Positions 52,701-60,400 of a stretch of 64,000 bases of DNA are shown here, in pieces. Position numbers and translations under genes: made by a program. Under the pieces are notes generated by a model. It ran no database searches, was not told where the DNA came from, and saw nothing but the letters and a program-made list of their open reading frames with translations. Origin of the DNA: Eopsaltria australis (taxonomy: Eukaryota; Chordata; Aves; Passeriformes; Petroicidae). Position 1 is the stretch's first letter; the number at the start of each line of letters is the position of its first letter. The stretch is taken from positions 124,001-188,000 of the forward strand of contig JAVTVJ010000666.1 in the NCBI GenBank assembly GCA_034509425.1, read 5' to 3'.

Positions 52701-53745
52701 CCTTACCCAAAGTTACACACTACACCCATGACATCTGCGAAGCGCACGGCTTCCACTGTAATCAGGTGGTCCTCAGAAGATCTAATGATGCTCATTTAAA
52801 GGTCTGACGACACGGAGATCGCTGTCATCACACAGCCAAACCCTCTGAGAACCCCGGGCTCTGGCAGGTGCCCGGAGCTCCGTGTTGGGCCTGCGGAGGA
52901 ACGTATCAGCCCGGCAGCAGCGGGGCTGAACATCACGAGCACGGCTCAGCCAGCAATCCTGAGGCTGCTAATGAACTAGAAATAATTAGGCAGCAGCGGA
53001 GGCGGGGGCAGGTGCACAGGCACAGCCCCATGGATCCATCCTGCCACTCAGGAGCCCCAAACCTTCTGCTAATGCCGCTGCTGAGCTCGGCCTCGCTCCG
53101 GGCCCTGACAAACGGGTCCCCGCTGCCAGGGTCTGCCCGGCCCCTCGAGCAACTCCTCCACCCCGACCCTGCAATCCCCGGGGAACGACCCCCGAGAGGG
53201 GACGGGTCAGGCCGGCCCTGCCACGGCCTTCCAGGTCCCCCGGGGCCGGTCCAGGGGCTGGCAGCAGTGCCAGAGGCGGGCGGCCTGTGCCCCGCACGGT
53301 GGTCCGGGTGTCGCCGCTGCCCCTCGCAGCTCCGAGACTGCCGATGGCAGAGCCGGGGGAGCCCCATGCCGGTGTCCCCGGTGTCCCGGGCCGGAACCAT
53401 CCCGGGTTCGGGGAGAAGGGACAAGGGAAGCAGCAGTTGGACGGGACCACGCGGTGTCTGGGGGAGGGGGGGGGCGCACTCGGGGAGGGGGGGCTGGACC
53501 GAACCACTCGGAGCGCCCCGCGGGGGGGCCCGGCCGAGGTTATGGCTAGGCTGAACCACCGCGGGCCTGCGGGACACGGGGACACGGCGGGGCCCGGCCG
53601 GGTGGGGACAGCCATGGACGGCCCCCGGTGCTCGCGGCGCGTTACCTCCTGACGCGTCCGGTCCCCCCACGCCGGCCTCCGGAGTGATGGCACCGGCACC
53701 CGCCGCGGCCGAGCCCTCCGCCTCCTCAGGCACCTCCAGCTCCAT
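13702..53745 (-). CDS. PIP5K1C: Phosphatidylinositol-4-phosphate 5-kinase type 1 gamma
   Basis: Complete gene. Coding exons in transcript order: 53745-53646, 33328-33297, 31068-30982, 30681-30551, 29971-29854, 27803-27651, 26439-26140, 25624-25419, 24372-24289, 23876-23828, 22926-22842, 22137-21976, 21033-20895, 20602-20570, 19096-18992, 18727-18595, 14559-14476, and a stop at 13704-13702. Total 667 residues; human long form 668. All introns GT-AG, all phases close. The enzyme makes PI(4,5)P2 from PI4P at the plasma membrane, focal adhesions, clathrin pits and synapses. Kinase core about 74-449: ATP-site Lys188 (EFIIKT), Asp253 in [15 protein letters not shown] at 315-322, IID with Asp398, and the activation segment around 405-435. 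These match key human positions. The Ser/Glu-rich tail ends in the talin/AP2-binding motif [10 protein letters not shown] at 646-655. Start chosen at 53745, which has an ideal Kozak context (GCCGCCATGG). The next exon pair differs from human most at residues 10-60. Confidence 0.97.
13729..14125 (-). mobile_element. CR1 LINE copy next to PIP5K1C stop exon
   Basis: A diverged CR1 in reverse orientation: its octamer-like tail (ATTCTGTGATTCCGTGA on the minus strand) ends at 13729, followed upstream by recognisable CR1 blocks to about 14125. The tail lies 24 bases from the first base of the PIP5K1C terminal exon. See findings. Confidence 0.88.
14476..14559 (-). CDS. PIP5K1C: PIP5K1C exon for the 28-residue long tail
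   Basis: An 84-base phase-0 exon encoding [17 protein letters not shown] and then a Ser/Asp/Glu-rich end, SDEESDT. This matches the well-known extra tail of the mammalian gamma-i2 form, which binds talin at focal adhesions and the AP2 adaptor. Tyr648 and Ser649 match the residues whose phosphorylation tunes talin binding in mammals. Skipping it gives the short form. It is preceded by CTGGCAG and followed by GTAAGT. Confidence 0.93.
16432..16640 (-). mobile_element. CR1 LINE 3' fragment
   Basis: Reverse-complement CR1 3' end with the AATCACAGAACAGTTTGGG start, CATGGGCAGGGACACCTTCC and GGTTGCTTCAAGCCC blocks. It lies in the intron between the two alternative C-terminal exons of PIP5K1C. Confidence 0.88.
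16881..16955 (-). CDS. PIP5K1C: PIP5K1C alternative C-terminal exon (gamma-i3-like)
   Basis: A 75-base phase-0 exon bounded by a CACCCAG acceptor and GTAAGT donor. It encodes [16 protein letters not shown] followed by a basic Ser/Thr end. This resembles the insert known from the mammalian brain-enriched gamma-i3 splice form. Its first 11 residues align with the tail exon at 14476-14559 (shared TD.R.W.YSP), which points to an old exon duplication. It can be included or skipped without changing frame. It is not counted in the 667-residue reconstruction. Confidence 0.85.
22348..22740 (-). mobile_element. CR1 LINE 3' fragment
   Basis: Well-preserved reverse-oriented CR1 in the PIP5K1C intron between exons 11 and 12, from the TCATGGAATCATGGAATG tail through the TTTTGGGTTGGAAGGGACC block to CTTCTCTTCTCCAGGCTGAA near 22708. 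Confidence 0.92.
22842..30681 (-). CDS. PIP5K1C: PIP5K1C kinase-core exons 4-11
   Basis: This cluster of eight exons encodes the catalytic domain (residues 74-449) and is given apart from the gene entry because it is the functional heart of the protein. It contains the nucleotide-binding strand [10 protein letters not shown] (79-88), ATP-site Lys188, Asp253, the MDYSLLL catalytic segment, the metal-binding IID (Asp398) and the activation loop [20 protein letters not shown]. No key residue is missing and no frameshift is present, so the kinase should be active. Confidence 0.95.
25852..25894. repeat. 22-bp tandem duplication
   Basis: Two nearly exact copies of a unit starting ACAGTGGTTGGGAAAATGCT, spaced 22 bases apart, in the PIP5K1C intron between exons 7 and 8. 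No function is suggested. Confidence 0.8.
27528..27605 (-). mobile_element. Short CR1 tail fragment
   Basis: Only the CR1 3' terminus is left (ATTCACAGAATCTCAGGATG then a GGTTTGGG-type block), in reverse orientation, just downstream of PIP5K1C exon 6 in the transcript sense. Confidence 0.75.
28296..28420 (-). mobile_element. CR1 LINE tail fragment
   Basis: Reverse-oriented CR1 3' end: ATTCACAGAATCCCACAATG, a degenerate GACCTTAAAGCCCATCTCAT block and GGGCAGGGACACCTTCCACT. PIP5K1C intron 5. Confidence 0.87.
29607..29810 (-). mobile_element. CR1 LINE tail fragment
   Basis: Reverse-oriented CR1 3' end with the GGAATCATGGAATGTTTTGG start and CATGGGCAGGGACACCTTCC block. It ends about 45 bases from the donor of PIP5K1C exon 5. 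Confidence 0.9.
33297..33328 (-). CDS. PIP5K1C: PIP5K1C exon 2, 32-base microexon
   Basis: A 32-base exon between a GTCTGCAG acceptor and GTGAGA donor. Joined to the last base of exon 1 it encodes [11 protein letters not shown] (residues 34-44), which aligns with human GLAQKKAAPTE. Without it, exon 1 and exon 3 are out of frame, so it is needed for the protein. It is too short to show up as an open frame and is easily missed. Confidence 0.9.
34540..34825 (+). mobile_element. CR1 LINE 3' fragment, plus orientation
   Basis: CR1 3' end in forward orientation: GAAGGGGCTCCAAGAGAGCT start, GGAAGGTGTCCCTGCCCATG block, and the terminal CATTCCAAGATTCCATGAT. Opposite to PIP5K1C transcription. Confidence 0.9.
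36578..36712 (+). mobile_element. CR1 LINE fragment, plus orientation
   Basis: Internal part of the CR1 3' region (GGGGAGGCCCTGGCACAGGG, then GGAGCAACCTGGGACAGTGG) that stops before the usual terminal repeats, so the very 3' end is missing. Confidence 0.85.
36845..37015 (-). mobile_element. CR1-like fragment of a second subfamily
   Basis: Starts CATAGAATCCTGGAATATCC and continues through GACACCCCAACAATCCCACC to a CTCCTGGAGCTCTGGCAGCC block. This differs from the common copies in the window but closely matches, in reverse, the element at 43940-44357. Confidence 0.85.
38781..39569 (+). other. Unexplained long open frame in intron
   Basis: Open for 262 codons from the first ATG at 38781, and for 323 codons if read from the upstream boundary at 38598, which lies just after a possible splice acceptor (GTGTTTTACAG ending at 38591). 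It runs antisense to PIP5K1C. The protein is Ser/Ala/Gln-rich with no domain or motif I recognise and no signal peptide. It is far longer than other open frames in sequence of this composition, but nothing else supports it as a gene. Confidence 0.2.
43940..44357 (+). mobile_element. CR1-like element, second subfamily, plus orientation
   Basis: About 420 bases of the same subfamily as 36845-37015, with more of the body. It carries GGAGCAGAGGAGCAGGGTCT, a GAGCTCCAGGAGCGTTTGG block and a terminal GATATTCCAGGAATCTATGA. In PIP5K1C intron 1. Confidence 0.88.
45838..45935 (+). mobile_element. Short CR1-like tail, plus orientation
   Basis: GGTGGGATTCTTGGGGTTCT, then GACTCAATGATCCTTATGGG and the terminal GGAGATTCTATGA. 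Same subfamily as 43940-44357, heavily truncated. Confidence 0.85.
52425..52485 (+). mobile_element. Very short CR1 tail, plus orientation
   Basis: GGTGGAACAAGAGGGGCTTT followed by AGGTCCCTTCCAGCCCAAAC and TTCTGTGA. Only the last 60 bases of a CR1 copy. Confidence 0.8.
52575..52612. repeat. Perfect 17-bp inverted repeat with 4-base loop
   Basis: Left arm 52575-52591 (starts CAGCCTGCCTTTCC) and right arm 52596-52612 are exact reverse complements around the loop CAGC. It lies in PIP5K1C intron 1 about 1 kb from exon 1. Confidence 0.95.
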
Positions 53746-55030
53746 GGCGGCCGCGGGCAGGCGCAGCCCCGGGGCGAGACAGGCCCCGGACAGGCCAGCG
53801 CCCGCCGCCGCGCTCCTCCCGGGTACCGGCCGCGGCGCGGGGGAGCCTGGGAGCGCCGCGGACCATCGAACGCGGGTGGCGCCGCGGCCAGACACGCCCC
53901 GACCAGTGCCGGAAGCGCAGCGGGGCTCTTCCGCCGGGGCTAATAGCGAGGCGGCGGAGGGTTGTCGCGATAACCGGCGGGCTGTGGGATTCGACGAGGA
54001 GGGGGAGAATAAGGGAGGCCGCAGCAGCCCCCGCCGCTCCCTCACGGTGCGGCGGCCGCGACACCTCCGGTGGAAGGGGAAACAGCACAGGCCCGGGGGC
54101 GGGGCCTGCGGTCACCATGGCAGCGGGGCGGGGCTCTGCTGGGGGCGGGGCCTGCAGGGGTTGCTATGGCAGTGGGGGCGGGGCCCCGAGGGCGGGGAGT
54201 GTGCCGGTCGCCATGGCAGCGGGGGCGGGGCTCAGGGAAGGGGCGGGGCTCCGGCGGGGGCGGGGCTCCGGCGGGGGCGGGGCCAGGGCCCGGTGCCGTC
54301 GCGGTTCGGTTCTCCCCGCGCTGCCCCCGCGGCACCGGGACCCTCCGGGGCCTTCCCGGTGCCGGGCATCGCCTACCCGAGCCCCGAGCCCTTCTCCAGG
54401 AGCTCCCGGGAGCCACACAATCCGCCGGGCAAGACCGGGCCCACCGTGCACCGGGACTCGGACGCGCTCCCTCCCCCCTGCGCGGCCCCGGCGCCGTTTA
54501 GCGCCGCCGGTTCCCAGCCCGGGCCGGGGCCCGGCTCCTCCCGGCCCCGCGGCACCATCTAGTGGCGCCGCGCGGCCCGGGCCCGGGTCAGCCCGGGGGC
54601 GCGGGTCAGCCCGGGCCGGCCCCGCCGGTTCTCCGGGCCCCGGGGCCACGCGTGTCCCGGATGGGCAGCCCCGGCTGGGAGGCAGCGCTGGAGCCACCGG
54701 CGCTAATGAGGCTGCTCGGCGGCGCCGGGCCCCGGCAGAGGGGCTCCCGATCGCGGCTGGTCCTGGGGAGCGGCGGGAGCTGCTGCAGGCTCCCCGCGGG
54801 GCTTGGCCGGGAGCAGCCGGTGCCAAGGAGCGAGCGGAGGCGCAGGCGGCGGCATGGCCCCGGCTCCGGGATGGCGGCTGCGGGCCGGGGGCTTCCGCAG
54901 AAATTGGTCCCCCCTCGCCGCCTCGGCGCTGGGCTGGGAGCGGTACCGGCCCCGGCGGGAGGCGGAGAGCCGCGGCGTGGACCTGATTGCTCTCACCACA
55001 GGAAAGCGGCCCCGCGGGACGAGGGATGAC
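53080..55030. promoter_or_regulatory. PIP5K1C: CpG island of PIP5K1C, facing TJP3
   Basis: Very GC- and CpG-rich block spanning PIP5K1C exon 1 and about 1.3 kb upstream. The genes on either side are divergent, so it may also drive a non-coding first exon of TJP3. An ETS/GABP-type site, CCGGAAGC, is at 53909-53916, about 165 bases upstream of the PIP5K1C start codon. No TATA box is seen. The minisatellite at 54091-54290 adds many GC boxes. Edges are approximate. Confidence 0.85.
54091..54290. repeat. GC-box/X-box minisatellite in divergent promoter
   Basis: About three units of 47-49 bases, each with GGGGCGGGGC GC boxes and a near-palindromic X-box-like site: GTCACCATGGCAGC at 54111, GTTGCTATGGCAGT at 54160, GTCGCCATGGCAGC at 54207. 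A shorter run of units of about 18 bases (GGGGCGGGGCTCCGG) follows to about 54290. Confidence 0.85.
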
Positions 55031-57374
55031 GGGGGCCTGGTCCTCAGGTGCTGACAGGGGCAAGGGAAGGGGAGGAGAGGGGGCAGCAGCCATCACCAGC
55101 TTCCCCCACACCACCCAGGACAGGGATCCCCATGCTGGCCCCTGCGTCTGTCTCCTCTTGGGACAGTGGGTAACGCTGGGAGGGTTTGGGAGTCTGGGGC
55201 AGAGTCCCACCGCTTCCCTGGGCAGGGCAAGGATTTGGGGGGGGTGGGAGGAGAAGAGCCCCTGTCTCCAAGCACCGCCACCACCAGCATCCTGTGAGCC
55301 TGTCCTGGTGCAGCGCTGGGAGGGCGGTGAGTGCAGGTGGCTGAGCCACCATCACAGTGGAGGTCACCAGGGACAGTCCCTCGGGAGACCTGCTGTGCCC
55401 GGGAAGCTGCCCCGGGACCCCCTTCCAGTTCCTTCCCTGCTGCAGGCAGAGTCTGGGCCACAAAGGGTTACGCAAGGCACCCTGGAGTGACACCACTGCC
55501 ACCAGCCCGGGAGCTCAGCTCCTTCCTGGTCGGATCCCAGGCTCGGTGAGTGCCTAACTCTGTCCCCCGGGATCTGTCGGCCGTGCTTTCTGGCTTTTAG
55601 CCGTGCTTTCATCTGGGGAACCGGCCATGCTTTGTCCATCTCTGGGTGGCTCCAGGACCCAGTGACCCTCCTGGAGCTCTGTCCCCGAGCAGGGAGATAT
55701 CCCGGAGGATCGCAGCTCCACGCCCCAGGGCTGGAGGACGTGCCTCTCTGCTGCTGATTTACGCTCGGTCCGGAGCAGCCCTTCCAGAGACCTTTTCTCA
55801 GAGCAGGGGGTCGGGATCAGCCCATCGCTCTTTGGGAGGGGTTGGGATAGAGCAGCCTCTGCAGGGATCCGGGACCTCAGTGCTGCATAGCCAGGACCAG
55901 ACAAGGGACGAGTGGTTTTGCAGCACTGGCTGAGAGCAGGGACCTCGCTGATCCCAGGAAGGCTTTGAGGTTCTCAGGATGAGGACCCCCCTCGGGGGAG
56001 GGGGGGTTGGCTGTGTCCACGGCTGGGGTGGGCAGTGAGTGTCACTTTCCGATAAACGATCCCCCAACTCTGTCCCCATGGCGGGCACTGTTGGTGGCGT
56101 CACCCAGGGCCAGGCACAGGCCTGAAGTGGGGACTTGGCAGTGGGATGAGCTACCCCAGCACAGCTCGGCTTTGTTTGGCTTCAAAACCCCTGGAAGGTG
56201 CTGCCACGGTCCATGTGTGGGGCAGCGTGGGGCGGTATGGGGCTCGCAGCGCTGCCGGTGCCCAGTGCTGGGTGTGTCGGGCTGGGCCGTGGTCAGCTCT
56301 GCCCAGATACTGCCTCTCCCTGCGGGGCCGTTCCAGGTGCGGGCTGGTTTCTGTCGGAAACCGGCTCAGCCGGCTCCTCCTGCTGCCAGCCTCGGCCTTT
56401 GGCTGGTGCAGGCCCTACGCCAGGTCTTGGGGGGAGACTGCGGACGGGGACAGGACTTGGTGGCACCGTGGGCACACTGCCTGTGCTGCTGGAGCTGCTG
56501 CCATCCCCATGCTGCCCCGGCTACTGCCTGGGGAGAGCAACGGGCAGCAGTGGAATGCTAGTTTGTGGCACCACGGTGATGGGACAGTAGTGGGAGCCAG
56601 CTGGGGACAGTGAGAAGCTGTGTTGGGTGGCATTGGGGCAGCTCTGGCACAGCATATGTCACCACCCTAGGGAGGGGGATGGTCTGGCTGCTTCAAGTTC
56701 GTGTCTCTTGGACTATAGCTCACACAATGTCACCTGTCGGTGTCCAGGGAGCACGAACTACACTGGTGACACAGCTGAAACCACCCCAATGCCACACTGG
56801 GAGTTCCTGTTTATTATCAGCTTTCCCAGTACCAGAATAGTGAGTGCTGCCACACTGGGGTCCTGCCCAGCCCCAGCTACCCCCTGGTCCCACATGTCCC
56901 TGGGTGGCAGGGAGGCACTTGGGCTGGTTTCAGCAGCTGGTGACGCAGAGGGGACTCTGCCCTCCACACCCGTGGCTGCAGCCTGCCTGTCGGGTGAATG
57001 ATTACCCCAGGCCTCCCCCAGCCACTGAAACACCATCCAGAGCAGCACCCCAAGGTCTGCTGGCTCCAGGAGGACAGAGGGGAGTGAGACCACAAGGATG
57101 GCATGGACAGCAGGTCCCAGCCATGGAGATGAGTCCTGTCCTTGCCCTGTGTCCCCTTCCATGGACACGTGTCTGAGGGGATGGAGATGGACCCCCACCC
57201 ACAGGGATGATTTCATGGTGCACAGAGGCAGCTCTGGGTTCGGAGCCATGCAGGGTCAGCTGGAGTGGGACATAGGTGCCAGTCCTGGTGTCTTGGCACT
57301 GTGGGGCTCTGTCCCCTGCAGCCTCACAGTCCCTGGTGCTTATGACTCAGCTTTGCTGCTGCTTTTTGTTGCAG
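55031..57374 (+). other. TJP3: TJP3 5' flank or first intron
   Basis: No clear coding exon. The first recognised TJP3 exon is preceded by a good acceptor (TTTTTGTTGCAG), so at least one untranslated exon must lie upstream, here or in the CpG island. One candidate is 55446-55545, bounded by CTGCTGCAG and GTGAGT, but nothing confirms it. No CR1 copy or tandem array was seen. Confidence 0.5.
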
Positions 57375-57494
57375 CCTGATGTTGGATTGAGGAAGGGGCC
57401 AGCGGCTGGAAAGAGGAGCCGGAGCCAGTCAGAGCCCCCTGGCCGTCCGACTGCCACTGCTGCTGTCCCCGGCTCATGCTGGTGGGTGCCCACC

Positions 57495-60400
57495 ATGGAG
57501 GAGATGGTGATCTGGGAGCAGCACACGGTGACACTGAGCAAGGTGAGTGTGGCCTGGGGTGGCTCCACTGTGAGAGGGGATGGGGTCTGTGGGGTCAACT
57601 CTGCCTGACCTTCCCTTCTGCCCATGCTCACTAGGACCCTCACCGGGGCTTTGGCTTTGCTGTCTCCGGAGGCCGTGACCATCCCAGCAGGACAACCGGG
57701 GACACAGCGGTGTTTGTTTCAGATGTGGTGTCTGGGGGACCAGCCATGGGTCGGCTCCAGTGAGTGCATGGGGACCTGGGGCCAGCGAAGGTGGGAAGGA
57801 TGGAGAATTGCTCCTCCCGGGACAGGGCCAGCACCACTGTTCCCTGCCTGGCTGGAATGGGATCCCTTGGGGTACACTCACTACCCCACCAGCTCTCCAG
57901 GCTGGGAGCTGTGCCTGGGACAGTCACAGCTGCATTTTCCCTCCCAGGAGGAAGGATCACATCGTGATGGTGAACGGACTTTCCATGGAGAACGTCCCAT
58001 CCTCCTTTGCCATCCAGACACTTAAAACCTGTGGCAAGATCGCCAACATTGTGAGTGTGCTCTGTGGTGGGAGGGGGGCTGGCATCATGCTCACACTGTG
58101 CTTGTCCCTGTCACAGCTCCCCTGTCCCTCACACATGCACACAGGGTTTGGGGCTTGGGAATTGCTGCAGGGACATCTCCTGGCAGAGACAGCTGTACCC
58201 ACCATGCTCTCCTGCTCACTTTGCACATGCAGACGCTGAAAAGACCGAAGAAGATTCACCTCCCTGTGAGCAAGAGCAGCCCTGGGTCCCCTTCTGTGGC
58301 CCGGCACTATGACTCAGATGATGACTACAGGCTGCACTGTTCCCGGGATGACCTGGACCACAGCCAGGGCTATGACGGGGACTCATCCAGTGAGAGGAGC
58401 TCTGGCCACCACCACGACGACCGTCATCACCACAAGCCGGTGCCACGGAGCAGGAGGAGAAGCCAGGACAGCAGCCACTGGATGCAGAGTGGCTCGGATC
58501 GCCGAGGCCACAGCCAGCATGGCTCTGCCAATGCCTTTGGCCAGGATGGGGACACCAATGGGCTGGCCCTGGTGTCAGGCTTCAAGCGGCTGCCACGCCA
58601 GGATGTGCCAATGAAGCCCATCACATCAATCCTGGTGAAGCAAAAGCAGAATGAAGGTGAGGTCCTCCTGCTCCTTCTGTCCTTGGCTCTTCTTGCCTAA
58701 TTTTTGGCCATGCCTTTGCCCAGGGAGGAGGCAGTGGTTGGGTGGGTGCCAGAGCCTGGCTGCAGCAAGGGGACAGTGCACACCATGCTGCGTGCACTAA
58801 ACCTCCTGCCTTCAGTCAGGGGCTACAGAACTCAGCTTTGGGGCTTGTGGGGATGGTGCTGAGGGGGTACCTTGAGGGAGTCCTGCATCTGCCTGACTCT
58901 CCCACCACCACGGCTCTCTCTGGTGCAGAGTATGGCCTGAAGCTGGGGAGTCAACTCTTCATCAAGCACATAGTGGAGAGTGGGCTGGCAGCCAAGGGCA
59001 GCTCCTTGCAGGAGGGAGACCTCATCCTGAAGGTATGCACAGGGTGCATGGCACTCACTGGGGGTCTCATCTGCCCCTCTTTGGAGGACTCGTCCCTGGC
59101 TAGTGTCGCTGCAGGGCCCAACCACGGCCATGCTGGAGGCAGTTCTGCCTCGTGCCCATTCCCTGCCCCAGCCCCCCATGGCTGTCCCAGAGACCATGCA
59201 GGGGCTCTCAGGGCCCAGCTCCCTGTGTTGCCAGGGCTGGTGGCATGTCCTGCTGGCACAGTGGGGTCGTGTCCCCATTGGATGACAGTCACAGAGGTGT
59301 TTGTCAGGTAAAACCATGCTTAAAGTATTTGGGGAGGAGGAAATAGAGGGAGGGAGACCCTTTGTTTGCACACCTGGTCCAGGCAGACCCGTGGCTGCTG
59401 GGAACTGGTGCCAAAGTGACACTGGGGCAAAAAGAAGGGATTACATCCCACAATCTTGGGAAAAGCAGCTACCACTCAGAGAGATCCCAGCCCCAGGGCC
59501 TGCTTGGGGCCTGACTCCCCAACACCAGGCCAGGGCATGGAAGGACAGTGCTGGGCCCAGGGCAAAGGAAAATTGAGCTTCAGGTGTCTGAGGGGTCCTC
59601 TGGGCAGGGCCCCAGGCAGGTGGAAGTGGGTGTTCAGGAGCTGTGTACAGAATGAGGTCACACTGGGAGGCAGCCAGGAACAGGAACACCGAATAGGTGA
59701 AGCTTTGGGAGCTGAGACTGGGCTGGAGGGGCTTGGAGGGGACCAGGAAGATGGCACTCAGGGCACCCCATCCCAGTGGGGTGTTCCTAGTGGTGGCTTT
59801 TCCAGGAGCAGGTGCCCTAAGGCCTCCCACTCTGCCCCTCCAGATCAATGGGGTAGCCAGCCAGGACATGTCCTTGGCTGAAACCCAGCAGCTCATTGAG
59901 AGGACAGAGGGGATCCTGACCTTGCTTATCCTGCGGGACCACCGGCAGTTCCTGGTCAGCATCCCTGACGTTGACAGCCACAGTGACAGCTCCCGGATGG
60001 ATGGTGAGGAGACACAGTGCAGGGTCAAATGCACAGCACAGGGGCTGCACAGGCACTCATGCATCTCCCCTCCTCTTGCTGCAGATATCTCAGACATCGA
60101 CTCTGAGTTGTCCCGTCCCGCATCTCCAGAGGCCCCCCCACGATCTCCAGCTGCTGCCAGGACAAATTCACCACCGTAAGGCCCACACTGTCCCCATGTT
60201 CCCTCTGTCCCCTGGCAGATCCTGCTGTGTTCTCCACCTCTCTGGGGGTGCTGGTTCTCCATTCCTAAGCCAATATCCCTGGAGGTGGTACTGCCATTCC
60301 CAGCTTGCTCTGTTGTCTCCACCGCCGACTTGACACTGCCTGCCTGTGCCTTGCCTAAATCCTGCTCGACCTTGTTCCAGGGAGAGAAGACGATTGAGCA

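Larger units (their letters stand above)
33329..53645 (-). other. PIP5K1C: PIP5K1C intron 1, about 20 kb
   Basis: One long intron that makes up about a third of the window. It contains CR1 pieces in both orientations (listed separately), one 17-bp perfect hairpin at 52575-52612, and one unusually long antisense open frame at 38598-39569. I see no nested gene with an exon chain, no RNA gene and no tandem array. Enhancers are likely in an intron like this, but I cannot point to any from sequence alone. Confidence 0.75.

Noticed and set aside
53746..54045. N-terminal extension of PIP5K1C upstream of the MELEV start
   Set aside because: The frame is open for about 100 codons, but the only apparent start is GTG, and the ATG at 53745 has an ideal context and matches the human start.
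54164..55210. Minus-strand open frame of 348 codons upstream of PIP5K1C
   Set aside because: It runs through the GC-box minisatellite and CpG island; composition is Pro/Ala/Gly/Arg and there is no splice or domain support.
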